Of a DNA stretch of 43,369 bases, positions 25,658-34,736 are shown piece after piece. Positions within the stretch are counted from its first letter, which is position 1, and the number at the start of each line of letters is the position of its first letter. Below the pieces are notes generated by a model that had not been told where the DNA came from, ran no database searches, and was given only the letters and a program-made list of their open reading frames with translations. Location of the stretch: NCBI RefSeq assembly GCF_010091945.1, contig NZ_WVIE01000002.1, positions 71,802-115,170 of the forward strand. Direction: 5' to 3'. The stretch comes from Myxacorys almedinensis A. GTDB taxonomy: Bacteria > Cyanobacteriota > Cyanobacteriia > Leptolyngbyales > Leptolyngbyaceae. The position numbers and the translations under genes were made by a program.

Positions 25658-28054
25658 ATGTTCGTTAAGCTAAACACCATGAAAGCCTTGCAACAACTCG
25701 TTCTACTCGGTTCTGTCATTCTGCTGACTAGTTGTTCAGCAGGAGTGGTGGCAGGCGATCGCCCACAAATCAAAGTTTCTCAAGCTTATTTAGTCAAACC
25801 CGATATTCTCGCCCTCCGGATCGATTCGGGGCAAATGGTCTTAGGCAAACAAGTCCCCTACCAAAAGCAGTTTGGGGATCAGGTGAAGCAACCGCGCCCC
25901 ACCGGAGATGATTGGGTGCGTCGGAAAGGACAAGAAATCGGTTCTCTTGTGGGTAAGCAGCGTAATATTTTGCGTACCTTTGATCAAGTTGTTGGGGAGC
26001 GCTTAGATCCGCAGTGGGCAGATCGCCAAACGAGCTATCAGATTAGTTCTTCAAACGATTCGGGCTATTCATCAGATAAGACACCCACGGCTGTGTTTAG
26101 GAAAAGTAAGCCGACTAATATGGCACGGATCGGATCATGGAAATTCGATTTTCCAATTGCCCATACCGTGTATCTTAAGCTTCCATCTGCACTTCAGCCT
26201 GGTAAAACTTATCAGGTTAATTTTTCGGGTGAAAACGTCGAGAAACTGGCGTTTAAATATGAACCCAATGTTACTCGTAGTGAGGCAGTTCATGTTTCCC
26301 AGTTGGGGTTTCATCCTAATGACTCAGCAAAGGTTGCCTTTCTCTCGACCTGGATGGGTAATGGTGGAAAAGTGACTTACCCAGCAGGGCTCAGCTTTTC
26401 AGTGGTTGATGAAGCTACTAACCGAGCGGTTTACTCAGGGAAAACCAAGCTCTCTAGGGCAAGCGATCAGCCCGAAGGTCCGGAACGAAATCATACTCTT
26501 ACCGACGTTCATCTTCTCGATTTCACCCCGTTGAAAACGCCTGGGCGCTATCGAGTGTGTGTTGACCAAGTGGGTTGTTCTTTGTCGTTTCAAATCAATC
26601 AAACCGTTTGGCAGCAAGCATTTTATATCTCAGCCCGGGGACTCTATCATCAGCGTAGTGGCATTGAACTTGGCCCGCCCCATACCACGGTGAAGCGTCC
26701 TCGCCCCTTTCATCCCAACGATGGCACAACCATTTATGCTGCCGCGCGATCGCTTGCCAGCGTCGATCAAGGGATTGGATCTGATGATTTCTCGAAAGTG
26801 CTCGGAAAGAGTAAGACCCGTGAGAAACTGACGGGTATATGGGGAGGATATTTTGATGCTGGAGATTGGGATCGCCGGATTCAGCATGTAGAAGTGTCAC
26901 GATTGCTGCTAGAAATGCAGGAGCTTGCGCCCGATTATTTTGGTCAAGTCAAGTTAGATCTCCCCGAATCTAAAAATTCAATCCCAGATATTGTAGATGA
27001 AGCTCTGTGGAATATTGATTTCTACAAGCGTCTGCAAACGGCGGATGGAGGAATTCGGGGGGGCATCCAATCTGAAATTGATCCAAAAACTGGAGAAGCA
27101 AGTTGGCAAGAATCGACAACTATTCTTGCCTACGCGCCGGATGCGTGGTCGAGCTACCTGTATGCAGGGGTGGCGGCACGCGCTGCCAACTGGTTTAAGT
27201 CGAACGATGCGAAACGCGCTCAAGACTACCAAACCAGCGCAATTCGAGCGGTTGAGTATGCAGAGCGACAGTCTACAGATGCTAAGCGTTGGCAAGTTCG
27301 AGATGCCCGCAACTTGGCGATGTTGGAACTGTATCGGTTGACGGGCGCTCCAAAGTGGCATCAAGCCTTTCTCCAGACGACGATGTTTAAAGATCCGAAG
27401 CAGCCCACGAATGAGTGGGATAAGCACGATCAGCGAGATGCTGCATTTTTGTATGCGCGGCTGCCTCAAAATCAGGTCGATCGCACCGTTCAACAAAATG
27501 CGTTGAATGCGCTGGTGCGGGAAGCCGATCGTGCGATCGCGCTTACTAATGAAACAGGGTTTAAGTGGTCGAACATAGATCCTTATGCGCCGATTGGCTG
27601 GGGGACGGGGCTAGGTGCGCCGAAAGCAGTGGCAATGGTGCGCGCCCATTCTCTGACGAATCATCCCAAATACTTGAAAGGAAGTCTGCTTGCTAGTCAG
27701 TTTTCCTTGGGTGCAAATCCCGACAATATGAGCTACACAACAGGGTTGGGGCAGCGTAGCCCCCAGAATCCCCTAGTGATTGATCAACGCATGGTAGGAC
27801 AAGCCCCCCCCCCTGGAATCACAGTCTACGGTCCCTATGATCCCGTTCGATATGGCGATTACTGGACGATTGAGATTTTGAAGCCTGCTATTTTTCCCGC
27901 CCCCAACACGTGGCCTACGGTCGAATCGTACTTTGATGTGTTCTTGTTCCCGATGGCAACCGAATATACTGTGATGCAAACGATCGCACCCACAGCGTAT
28001 ATTTGGGGCTACCTTGCTGCTCAGACTGCTCCAACCTCAAGAAACGCAAACTAA
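25658..28054 (+). CDS. Glycoside hydrolase family 9 lipoprotein (endoglucanase-like)
   Basis: A 798-residue secreted protein. The N-terminus is a lipoprotein signal (LVLLGSVILLTSC, lipobox Cys26; Cys19 if the ATG at 25679 is used). An unassigned region follows (30-205), then an Ig-like CelD_N domain (about 210-310, VHVSQLGFHPND). The GH9 catalytic domain (about 315-790) contains the DAGD motif (Asp400/Asp403), SYTTGLGQRSPQNP near 690-705, and Glu769 in the C-terminal ATEYT segment as the candidate acid. GH9 enzymes cleave beta-1,4-glucans by inversion. Its place in the polysaccharide locus, six bases before the flippase gene, suggests it acts on the locus's own polymer. AGGAG lies two bases before the first ATG, unusually close. 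Confidence 0.88.
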   Translation: MFVKLNTMKALQQLVLLGSVILLTSCSAGVVAGDRPQIKVSQAYLVKPDILALRIDSGQMVLGKQVPYQKQFGDQVKQPRPTGDDWVRRKGQEIGSLVGKQRNILRTFDQVVGERLDPQWADRQTSYQISSSNDSGYSSDKTPTAVFRKSKPTNMARIGSWKFDFPIAHTVYLKLPSALQPGKTYQVNFSGENVEKLAFKYEPNVTRSEAVHVSQLGFHPNDSAKVAFLSTWMGNGGKVTYPAGLSFSVVDEATNRAVYSGKTKLSRASDQPEGPERNHTLTDVHLLDFTPLKTPGRYRVCVDQVGCSLSFQINQTVWQQAFYISARGLYHQRSGIELGPPHTTVKRPRPFHPNDGTTIYAAARSLASVDQGIGSDDFSKVLGKSKTREKLTGIWGGYFDAGDWDRRIQHVEVSRLLLEMQELAPDYFGQVKLDLPESKNSIPDIVDEALWNIDFYKRLQTADGGIRGGIQSEIDPKTGEASWQESTTILAYAPDAWSSYLYAGVAARAANWFKSNDAKRAQDYQTSAIRAVEYAERQSTDAKRWQVRDARNLAMLELYRLTGAPKWHQAFLQTTMFKDPKQPTNEWDKHDQRDAAFLYARLPQNQVDRTVQQNALNALVREADRAIALTNETGFKWSNIDPYAPIGWGTGLGAPKAVAMVRAHSLTNHPKYLKGSLLASQFSLGANPDNMSYTTGLGQRSPQNPLVIDQRMVGQAPPPGITVYGPYDPVRYGDYWTIEILKPAIFPAPNTWPTVESYFDVFLFPMATEYTVMQTIAPTAYIWGYLAAQTAPTSRNAN

Positions 28055-28060
28055 CTAATC

Positions 28061-29443
28061 ATGGCTGCTTCTCTCAAAAAACTCGCCGTTCGGGGTGCAA
28101 TCTGGACAATTGTAGGCTACGGATCGGGGCAAGGGCTTCGGCTCGTGAATAACCTGATCCTGACCCGTTTGTTAGTGCCGGAGTTCTTTGGTCTAATGGC
28201 ATTTGTCATTACCCTGCGTACGGGAATTTCGCTATTTTCAGATTACGGAATTTCGCAAAGTATCGTCAACAACAAGCGAGGAGAAGATCAAACTTTTCTG
28301 AACACAGCATGGTCACTCCAGATTCTTCGTGGATTTCAAATCTGGGCAATTAGCCTGCTGTTGACCTATCCTGTCGCACAGTTTTACGGAGACGATCGAT
28401 TATTTGTTCTGATTCCGCTCGTGTGCTTTTCATCGGTGCTAGATGGGTTTTCCTCAACGGCAACTCATACGCTGCAACGTCGATTGGACTTGGGAAAACT
28501 AACCGCCTACGAACTGATCCTTCGGGCGATCGAGCTTACAGTTTTAATTGTGTTGTGTTGGTATAGTCCCACAGTGTATTCGTTAGCGATCGGAACGCTA
28601 GTTGGTGCAACGTTAAATTTAGTAGCAAGCCATTTCTTAATTCCGGGATACTCTAACCGTCTTGCTTGGGATCGGGAGTGCCTTGCAGAACTCCAGTCGT
28701 TTGGGCGCTGGATGGCATTAGCCTCTTCATTGATGTTTGTTGCAGAACAGTCTGATCGGTTGCTTTTGGCAAAGTTATTATCGTTTCAGCAGTTGGGAGT
28801 TTATACGATCGCTAATACGCTGGCTAGTATTCCGAGAGAAATGGTGAGTCAATTGAGCAGTCGCGTGATCTTTCCAGCCATTTCACAGCAGCTTCATTTA
28901 CCCCGCCGCGAACTGCGGCAAAAAATATTGCGTAAGCGTTGGATCATCTTGCTTGGAATGGCAGTTTTTCTAGCCTTGCTAGTGTGTTGCGGCGACTGGG
29001 TAATCATTGTGCTGTACAAAGGTCGCAACCAAAATTGGGATCAGTACCAACAAGCAACCTGGATGCTGCCACTTTTAGCGTTTGGCATCTGGTTTTCAGT
29101 CCTGTTTTACAGTACGAGTCCGGCATTACTTGCCATCGGGAAACCTGTCTATTCTGCTCAAAGTAACTTGGCGCGGTTTATCACGATCGCGGGTGGCTTG
29201 CCGTTGGCGTTCTCGCTTTATCAAACGCTAGGAGCCATTCTAGTCGTTGCTTTTAGCGATTTTCCACTCTATATCGTAAATCTTTTTGCGCTTAGAAAAG
29301 AGAGGCTATCCTGCACGACTCAAGACATTCTGGCAACTGTGGCGTTTGGAGGCATTCTTGCGGTGCTGCTAATCGTTAGAAGATTTGCGGGATTTGGCAC
29401 GCCTATTGATGTCATTCTGGGGGCGCAAACTCTGGTTCGTTGA
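28061..29443 (+). CDS. Lipopolysaccharide/oligosaccharide flippase (Wzx-like)
   Basis: A 460-residue polytopic protein of the PST/Wzx type with about 12 predicted membrane helices. Diagnostic start: RGAIWTIVGYGSGQGLRLVNN, then LLVPEFFGLMA and DYGISQSIV, as in exopolysaccharide flippases. It would move lipid-linked repeat units across the inner membrane for the Wzy-like polymerase encoded at 22.4 kb. It starts six bases after the GH9 stop, so the pair is almost surely one transcript. It closes the exopolysaccharide locus on this side. Confidence 0.93.
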   Translation: MAASLKKLAVRGAIWTIVGYGSGQGLRLVNNLILTRLLVPEFFGLMAFVITLRTGISLFSDYGISQSIVNNKRGEDQTFLNTAWSLQILRGFQIWAISLLLTYPVAQFYGDDRLFVLIPLVCFSSVLDGFSSTATHTLQRRLDLGKLTAYELILRAIELTVLIVLCWYSPTVYSLAIGTLVGATLNLVASHFLIPGYSNRLAWDRECLAELQSFGRWMALASSLMFVAEQSDRLLLAKLLSFQQLGVYTIANTLASIPREMVSQLSSRVIFPAISQQLHLPRRELRQKILRKRWIILLGMAVFLALLVCCGDWVIIVLYKGRNQNWDQYQQATWMLPLLAFGIWFSVLFYSTSPALLAIGKPVYSAQSNLARFITIAGGLPLAFSLYQTLGAILVVAFSDFPLYIVNLFALRKERLSCTTQDILATVAFGGILAVLLIVRRFAGFGTPIDVILGAQTLVR

Positions 29444-30056
29444 TTGCGATCGCAGCAGAGTTGAGTAGATTCATCAAACCTAGCAGAATTTCTCGATCGC
29501 GCGGCGTTGCAGACAGCAAAATTGTGTGTCAAGGGCTGAGATCGTCAGAAGTAACACATTATATTCGCTCGTTGAAAAAATCTTCGTTCTTAACACAAAA
29601 TTAAAACAAGCCCCTTAAAGCAACCTTGTGTAGTCCAGAAATAGAAGTAGCACAGGCTGACCTAAGTAAGCTTCATTTCCCCTTTACATTAGCTCGTGCA
29701 TCCACCATAGTATTTACGACTAAATACGGTTTGGTGAAAAAGTCTCGTTTTGAGACATTAAGCTTGTTTGGGTGATTTACCGTTCAATATCAGGTTCAGC
29801 ACTAAAAGAACGTTCATTAAGAAACTCAATCCTCCTTTAGTGCCCGTCTACAACTCTAGGATTTAGCTAAAGCGACAAGCGATCGCTATAACAACGTTGC
29901 CTACTTCTACGAGAACCGGGTGTTCCCAAGAATTGAATTTTCAGCCATCGTGCCACGGCTTTCTACATCACAGCCATCCGCTTTATCACAAGCCGGAATT
30001 AGTTATTCACGATACACGTTTTACCTCTGTGGTAACCATTATCAAGGAAATTCGAT
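29444..30056. other. Intergenic region after the flippase
   Basis: About 610 bases without a convincing gene. A 38-codon minus-strand frame ending at 29412 has fair composition but no start other than TTG. A TATAAT-like hexamer on the minus strand near 29560 could be its promoter. Nothing else is recognised. Confidence 0.4.
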
Positions 30057-30578
30057 ATGATGTTTCGCTTTTTCAACACCTCCGAACAGCTACTACAAAC
30101 GCTTGAGGCAACGAATTTATCAACGCAACCTACAACGCTAAATGCAAACCAATTTGAACAAACTGCTTCAAGAAGCTTGAGTAGTGATCCTAATGCTGGA
30201 TTTAACAATTTTGAGCAGCAAGTTGTTGAACTAACCAACCAAGAACGAATCGGTCGAGGGCTAACGCCGCTAGCTATTAACCTAACGCTAAATAACGTAG
30301 CGGAACAACACAGCCAGGATATGCTTGCACAAAACTATTTTAGTCATCAAGGCAAAGACGGATCGCTTCCGTGGGAGCGAATGCAGGGACAGGGCTATGC
30401 TTACTCTCGTGCGGCTGAAAATATTGCTTTTGGACAGACAACTCCTCAGCAAGTTGTCTCGGATTGGATGAATAGCCCTGGACACCGAAAAAATATTCTC
30501 GATCCTAATCTTCAAGACATTGGAGTGGGATATTATAACGGTTACTGGACACAGAACTTTGGTACTGCGATCGCATAA
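30057..30578 (+). CDS. CAP-domain (SCP/PR1) protein
   Basis: A 173-residue protein whose last 130 residues are a CAP domain: LTNQERIGRGLTPL, then HSQDMLAQNYFSHQGKDG, AENIAFG, and NSPGHRKNILDPNLQDIGVGY. The two conserved His and the Glu of the CAP cavity are present. Bacterial CAP proteins are normally exported, yet the first 50 residues here are polar and Thr/Asn/Gln-rich with no signal peptide, so export would need another route or an upstream start. AAGGAAA lies about seven bases before the ATG. Role unknown. Confidence 0.9.
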   Translation: MMFRFFNTSEQLLQTLEATNLSTQPTTLNANQFEQTASRSLSSDPNAGFNNFEQQVVELTNQERIGRGLTPLAINLTLNNVAEQHSQDMLAQNYFSHQGKDGSLPWERMQGQGYAYSRAAENIAFGQTTPQQVVSDWMNSPGHRKNILDPNLQDIGVGYYNGYWTQNFGTAIA

Positions 30579-30581
30579 TTC

Positions 30582-30725
30582 ATACCAAATTAATCTGTAA
30601 ATGCTACAGATGTGCGACCTCCCCCAACCCCTCCTTCTTACTCTCCTTACTAAGGAGGGGAGCCGGAAAGTCCCTCCTGAACAAGGGGGTCGAGGATCTG
30701 TCGCAGTGAAAAATCAATTTGGTAT
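30582..30725. mobile_element. Palindromic intergenic element with ATACCAAATT ends
   Basis: Begins ATACCAAATTAATCT and ends with a sequence whose complement is ATACCAAATTGATTT, so the two ends are near-identical inverted repeats. Between them lie CT-rich and GA-rich arms (CCCCTCCTT... AAGGAGGGG). The length is 144 bp and there is no ORF. It sits between the CAP gene stop and a terminator. Looks like a MITE or REP-type repeat of a different family from the one at 17707. Confidence 0.6.
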
Positions 30726-30749
30726 CATAAAATAGAATTTGACGGCATA

Positions 30750-30785
30750 AAGAAAGGGTAGGCACCATAACGCCTACCCTTTCTT
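30750..30785. terminator. Strong hairpin between convergent genes
   Basis: Arms AAGAAAGGGTAGGC (30750-30763) and GCCTACCCTTTCTT (30772-30785) pair perfectly over 14 bases around an eight-base loop. It lies between the CAP gene (+) and the Gfo/Idh/MocA gene (-), so it likely serves both directions. The flanking T-runs are weak. Confidence 0.65.
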
Positions 30786-30836
30786 GCCGTGATGCCCTTG
30801 CTGCGGCTCAGCTAATGCTGAGTGAAACATGCACAA

Positions 30837-31943
30837 TTAGACAGCAATTTGCTTAGCAAACCCCGAAGGGAGCGCTGGAGCATCAATTTCCACAACTTTG
30901 GCTGCATCAAGCGAATGCCAAACCTTGCCATCTAGTGCTAGTTGCTCAATCAAACTCGCAAGGCGCAATGCTTTGAGCGCTTGCTCGCCCCCTACAGAGG
31001 GCTGATGTCCACCGCGAACACATTGAACAAAATGTTCTAACTCTGCATGGAGAGGCTCAATATTGCTCGTCTGCACTTTTTCAATCCATCCATCTTGACG
31101 GTACAGCACTTGTCCATAATCCGTTCGATAGTTTGCGGTTGTTTGACGATGAATCAAAATTTCGTTTTTGAGAAAGTCAGCTTCAGTTAAAGAACTCTTG
31201 CAATGCGCTGCAAGGCGACGAATTTTCCGGTGTGTCACTTTGCTAGCGGTTAGCGTTGCCACAATGCCATTCGTAAAGCCCAACGTTGCCGTTACATAGT
31301 CGAGATAGCCAGAATCAGATGCACGGCTTCCGCTCGCTGTTAGCTTGCTAACAGGAGATCCTGCTAGCTCCAACAGTAAATCGATATCATGAATCATCAA
31401 ATCCAAAACAACCGAGACATCATTAGCGCGATCGGAATAAGGACTCATCCGATGAGCTTCTAGGGCTAGCAATTCCTCAGTTTTGAGAACCTTGCTTAGC
31501 TCTTGGAACGCTGGATTGAACCGCTCAATGTGTCCAACTTGAAGAATGCACTGACACTCAGCCGCTAAGTTGACTAACGATTCTGCCTCTGCAATACTTG
31601 CCGCGATCGGCTTTTCGATTAGAACATGGACTCCAGATTTTAGCGCTGCTGAACCTACTGTATGGTGCAGTCGAGTTGGAACCGCAATACAGACTGCATC
31701 GACACGCTCTAGAAGGTCGTGGTAGTCCTCAAAAAATCGGACACGATATTTGCTTGCCGTGTCCAATCCTCGTTCTACATTAATATCAGAAACACCGACT
31801 AGCTCTACGTCTTTAAGCAGACTCAAGACCCTAGTATGATGTTGTCCCATATTGCCGACCCCGATCACACCTACGCGAATCGGATCGAGATGCGATCGTT
31901 GCGTACCAAAATTGGAGTACCCAATTGGGATATCACCTTGCAC
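30837..31943 (-). CDS. Gfo/Idh/MocA-family oxidoreductase
   Basis: A 368-residue NAD(P)-dependent dehydrogenase. Rossmann motif GVGNMG at 28-33, family signature IEKPIAAS near 110, and a catalytic-region motif MIHDIDLLLEL further on. Distinct from the paralogue at 18691, and more like UDP-sugar or scyllo-inositol-type dehydrogenases. The start is GTG at 31943, supported by a strong GGAGGAG eight bases upstream; about 20 residues precede the Rossmann strand. It could supply an activated sugar to the nearby polysaccharide locus, but it stands alone and the substrate is unknown. Confidence 0.9.
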   Translation of the reverse strand: MQGDIPIGYSNFGTQRSHLDPIRVGVIGVGNMGQHHTRVLSLLKDVELVGVSDINVERGLDTASKYRVRFFEDYHDLLERVDAVCIAVPTRLHHTVGSAALKSGVHVLIEKPIAASIAEAESLVNLAAECQCILQVGHIERFNPAFQELSKVLKTEELLALEAHRMSPYSDRANDVSVVLDLMIHDIDLLLELAGSPVSKLTASGSRASDSGYLDYVTATLGFTNGIVATLTASKVTHRKIRRLAAHCKSSLTEADFLKNEILIHRQTTANYRTDYGQVLYRQDGWIEKVQTSNIEPLHAELEHFVQCVRGGHQPSVGGEQALKALRLASLIEQLALDGKVWHSLDAAKVVEIDAPALPSGFAKQIAV

Positions 31944-32494
31944 TCTTATTACTCCTCCACCACCGAGATTATGCTGATAAACAGCCGTAAATTCTCCTCA
32001 AACATCCAGATACTAACACAGCAACATTAAATATGAAGAATTTCAAAGATTGCCCTAAGTTCCCCTAAACGATAAGATTTTTGATTTCTCGTGCTTTATG
32101 TCAAAAGAAGGAGTTTCAAAAAAAGATTAAATACGGGTTGAGGTTCGCAAGGGGGTCAAGCATTGCTCGATAGATAGCGTGAAGTAGTGAGCTATAGTTG
32201 CTTTGAAATGACATAAAAAGCGCACAAAGCGCACCTTGTAGGTTAAACATTGCTGAACAGTTCATAGCTTCAGTAGGCTATCTTCTTGCAACAAGACTTA
32301 CAACATTAGACTGCCAGCCTGGGACATTTGGTTCAACTTAAGTTCCGTGAATTCTCCAGACGCAGACTCCGTGAAATTCCGGTGAGTCTCCATGAAGATT
32401 TCGCCAAATAAGGGCAGGGGCTTGATAACTCTATTGCTATGCAGAATTTAGCTGGATATGATTTTGGGATCACTGATTGGGTTCTAAAGTTGAC
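31944..32494. other. Divergent intergenic region before the ArsR gene
   Basis: About 550 bases. The only structure I see is a direct repeat TCCGTGAATT (32344) / TCCGTGAAATT (32368), 24 bases apart, 120-150 bases upstream of the ArsR-type gene. No RNA gene or coding ORF is evident. Confidence 0.45.
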
Positions 32495-32854
32495 ATGAGA
32501 CCAACACAGCCCGTGCCGCAAGAAGTTGTGCAACAAGTCGCTGACTATTTCAGTGTGTTGGGTGAACCGATGCGCCTGCGGATTCTAAATCTGCTTCGAG
32601 ATGGAGAAAAATGCGTTCAAGATTTGGTTGAGGCAACAGAAACCAGTCAGGCAAACGTATCTAAGCATTTGAAAGTTATGTTGCAGGCAGGCATTTTAAC
32701 GCGCCGCACCAAAGGCACACTGGCATATTATGGTGTTGAAGATGACTTGGTGTTTGAGCTTTGTACCCTGGTGTGCGATCGCCTTGCCAGCCGCATTGAA
32801 CAACAGGCAAAACATTTTCGGGCATTTAGCTTGACCAGTGAAGAAGGAGGATAA
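32495..32854 (+). CDS. ArsR/SmtB-family transcriptional regulator
   Basis: A 119-residue winged-helix repressor. The HTH is clear: LGEPMRLRILNLL, then VEATETSQANVSKHLKVM, then the wing GILTRRTKGTLAYYGV. Cysteines are at 40, 90 and 94; Cys90-x3-Cys94 in the last helix could bind metal or form a redox pair. The ELCVCDL metal box of SmtB/ArsR is replaced by EKCVQDL, keeping one Cys. In Nostoc, RexT is an ArsR-type redox sensor using a vicinal pair near this position; only one Cys is present here. A TTG frame from 32477 is possible, but ATG at 32495 is preferred. No divergent efflux gene is present. Confidence 0.92.
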   Translation: MRPTQPVPQEVVQQVADYFSVLGEPMRLRILNLLRDGEKCVQDLVEATETSQANVSKHLKVMLQAGILTRRTKGTLAYYGVEDDLVFELCTLVCDRLASRIEQQAKHFRAFSLTSEEGG

Positions 32855-33150
32855 AGCAGAGCACCTAGGGCAGCAGGTTGCGAAACAGAAACAGCAAGTC
32901 GTGGCTTTTGTATCCTCATCCTCCACCACTCAGCAATTCTTATTTTGAAATCTTAGAACTGCTGAAACTAGGATTACCAAAGCCTTGCATATCCCATCAT
33001 CTAAACGACAGAATGAGCAGCCCAGTCGTCTGAACGGACTGCGATCGGACATTTAGGTGAGAACCACTCTCATGATGAGAACGGCTGTCCACTACTTCCT
33101 ATGCTTGACAAGGGAATGCGGTACTGAAGAGGTTCCTTCAGATCATTTCC

Positions 33151-33816
33151 TTACTCTACACTCTGCCCAAATGCCTGCTCAAACGAAGTGCGAGTTAGCG
33201 GCTGATCAACAATTAACCCTTCTCCGCCAAGGGTTTTGAGCGTTTTGCCTTCTACAGACAGAAACACCGGAGTTTTTGGATCAAGACTAGTTGCGGTGTA
33301 GAGCACTTGAGCTAGCCGGGTAGACATAGAAAGACTACCGCCCCCTGTGGTGAAGGATTTTGATAAATCTACCCGTACCCCATCGGGCTGAACTTGGAGG
33401 CTCCGAAGCTGAGTTCCGGGCGGAATCGCAGACGCCATATTCTTATCGGGTGGGCTACCCAAAACTGCATTTATTGCTGTGGTGAGCGCAACTTCGGGTT
33501 TGACATTTTCCTGAACTTTCACAGGGGCGGCAGTGAGTTGAATTTCAGCCCCTCGATCTTCGAGCCAGTAGGCACGAGCCGCTTTTTCGGAGGCAGCTTG
33601 GGGATTGGGACTGGCTTGATTGGGACTGGTAACTGCTGGAGGGGGGAGGGGAGAAGCAGAAGGCGTGGGCTGAGCTTGTTCGATCGCGGCATTGGGGGTT
33701 GGTTTGTTTTGAGATTGCTGCCATGTAAAGTAAGCTGTGGCACTACCCGCCGCGACCATTGCCGCAGACAACCCAACTACAATCCCAACTGGAATCCGAC
33801 GTTTCTGCTCTTGCAT
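33151..33816 (-). CDS. GerMN domain-containing protein
   Basis: A 221-residue protein: an N-terminal membrane anchor or signal (about 10-29), a Pro/Ser/Gln-rich linker (about 35-75), then a GerMN domain (about 80-221, with the segments TTAINAVLGSPP, IPPGTQLRSLQVQPDGVRVDLS and TSLDPKTPVFLSVEG). GerMN domains occur in envelope proteins across bacteria, including cyanobacteria that do not sporulate. The start ATG at 33816 has GGAGGT upstream; the longer TTG frame to 33831 is less likely. Stands between the ArsR-type gene and the DUF2993 gene; role unknown. Confidence 0.88.
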   Translation of the reverse strand: MQEQKRRIPVGIVVGLSAAMVAAGSATAYFTWQQSQNKPTPNAAIEQAQPTPSASPLPPPAVTSPNQASPNPQAASEKAARAYWLEDRGAEIQLTAAPVKVQENVKPEVALTTAINAVLGSPPDKNMASAIPPGTQLRSLQVQPDGVRVDLSKSFTTGGGSLSMSTRLAQVLYTATSLDPKTPVFLSVEGKTLKTLGGEGLIVDQPLTRTSFEQAFGQSVE

Positions 33817-33958
33817 AGGGAAACCTCCCAAAATTAATTCATAAAATGTAATTCGTAAATGGGGGATGCGACCCAGGAATTACTGAGGTGGAACTTAGGA
33901 TATGCCTAAGTGACTACACTATGTTTAGCGTGAATTTCGGAAAGAATGCGAACAAGTT

Positions 33959-34729
33959 TTATTTTTTTGAAGGGGGTCGGAACTGGACAAAGGTAGAAAG
34001 TTCGAGTTGGGCAGGCTGTAGGCTGAACTGGAGAATACGGGCAGTGATGCCTGATTTTTCTAGCTGACGGAGATCGAACCGATTGGCGATCGTTTCAGTT
34101 AAGGCTTGAATCACTGGAGCGGGAGCGGGTTGCCCGTTGGCGGTAACGTAGAGGTTTTGCAGTTGTAAGGTTCGTCCGGCGATAATTTTAGGTTCTGCTT
34201 CAGCTACGATCGCGAGTTGGTCAGGGTAACCTTTTTCGCTCAATAGGGCTTGCACGCGGATGCGATTGGCTCTGCCAAGCTTTAGAGGATCGCGCTCTAA
34301 AAAGCTGATTTGTGGATTGAGGAAGCTGTATCGTTCGTTACGTCGGACCATGGTTTGGAGTTGAGCCGCGATCGCGGGCGATCGCAGTGCCCGATTGATG
34401 TCTTCTTCTTTTAGAATAATTCGGATGCCAGCTTGCAGGGGTTTTGCCAGTTTGAGGCGCAATCCTTGCAGGGCGATGGGATCGGTTTCGAGTTCTAACC
34501 TATCGATGCGGATGTCCTTCCGGGGGACTAAGCCGCGCCCAGAGAGACGAAGGCGATCGATCCTACCTTGCAAAAGTTGGTAGGTTGGGGCGTTGTCGAT
34601 GCGAACCTGAAGCGCTTCAACCGAGACAAACTGCTTGCGGAGTGTGGATTCGGCAACGCGATCGCTGACAATGCCGATCGGAGAAACTAATCCAATCAAG
34701 CTCGATAAAAAAATAGTGAGAAGTTCCAT
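33959..34729 (-). CDS. DUF2993 domain-containing protein
   Basis: A 256-residue protein with a hydrophobic N-terminus (about 2-20) followed by a DUF2993 domain. It has repeated beta-strand segments with LRLSGRGLVPRKDIRIDRLELETDPI and IILKEEDINRAL. The family includes mycobacterial LmeA, implicated in lipomannan elongation, and has a lipid-binding-type fold. ATG at 34729 is chosen because GAGG lies six bases upstream; the TTG alternative at 34747 would overlap the upstream gene. Seven bases separate it from the GST stop, so they share a transcript with proS. Confidence 0.88.
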   Translation of the reverse strand: MELLTIFLSSLIGLVSPIGIVSDRVAESTLRKQFVSVEALQVRIDNAPTYQLLQGRIDRLRLSGRGLVPRKDIRIDRLELETDPIALQGLRLKLAKPLQAGIRIILKEEDINRALRSPAIAAQLQTMVRRNERYSFLNPQISFLERDPLKLGRANRIRVQALLSEKGYPDQLAIVAEAEPKIIAGRTLQLQNLYVTANGQPAPAPVIQALTETIANRFDLRQLEKSGITARILQFSLQPAQLELSTFVQFRPPSKK

Positions 34730-34736
34730 GATCGCC

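Noticed and set aside
29412-29529. Small minus-strand frame overlapping the flippase 3' end, with a TATAAT-like hexamer upstream
   Set aside because: Only about 38 codons with a TTG start and an antisense overlap with a real gene; composition is plausible but there is no other support.
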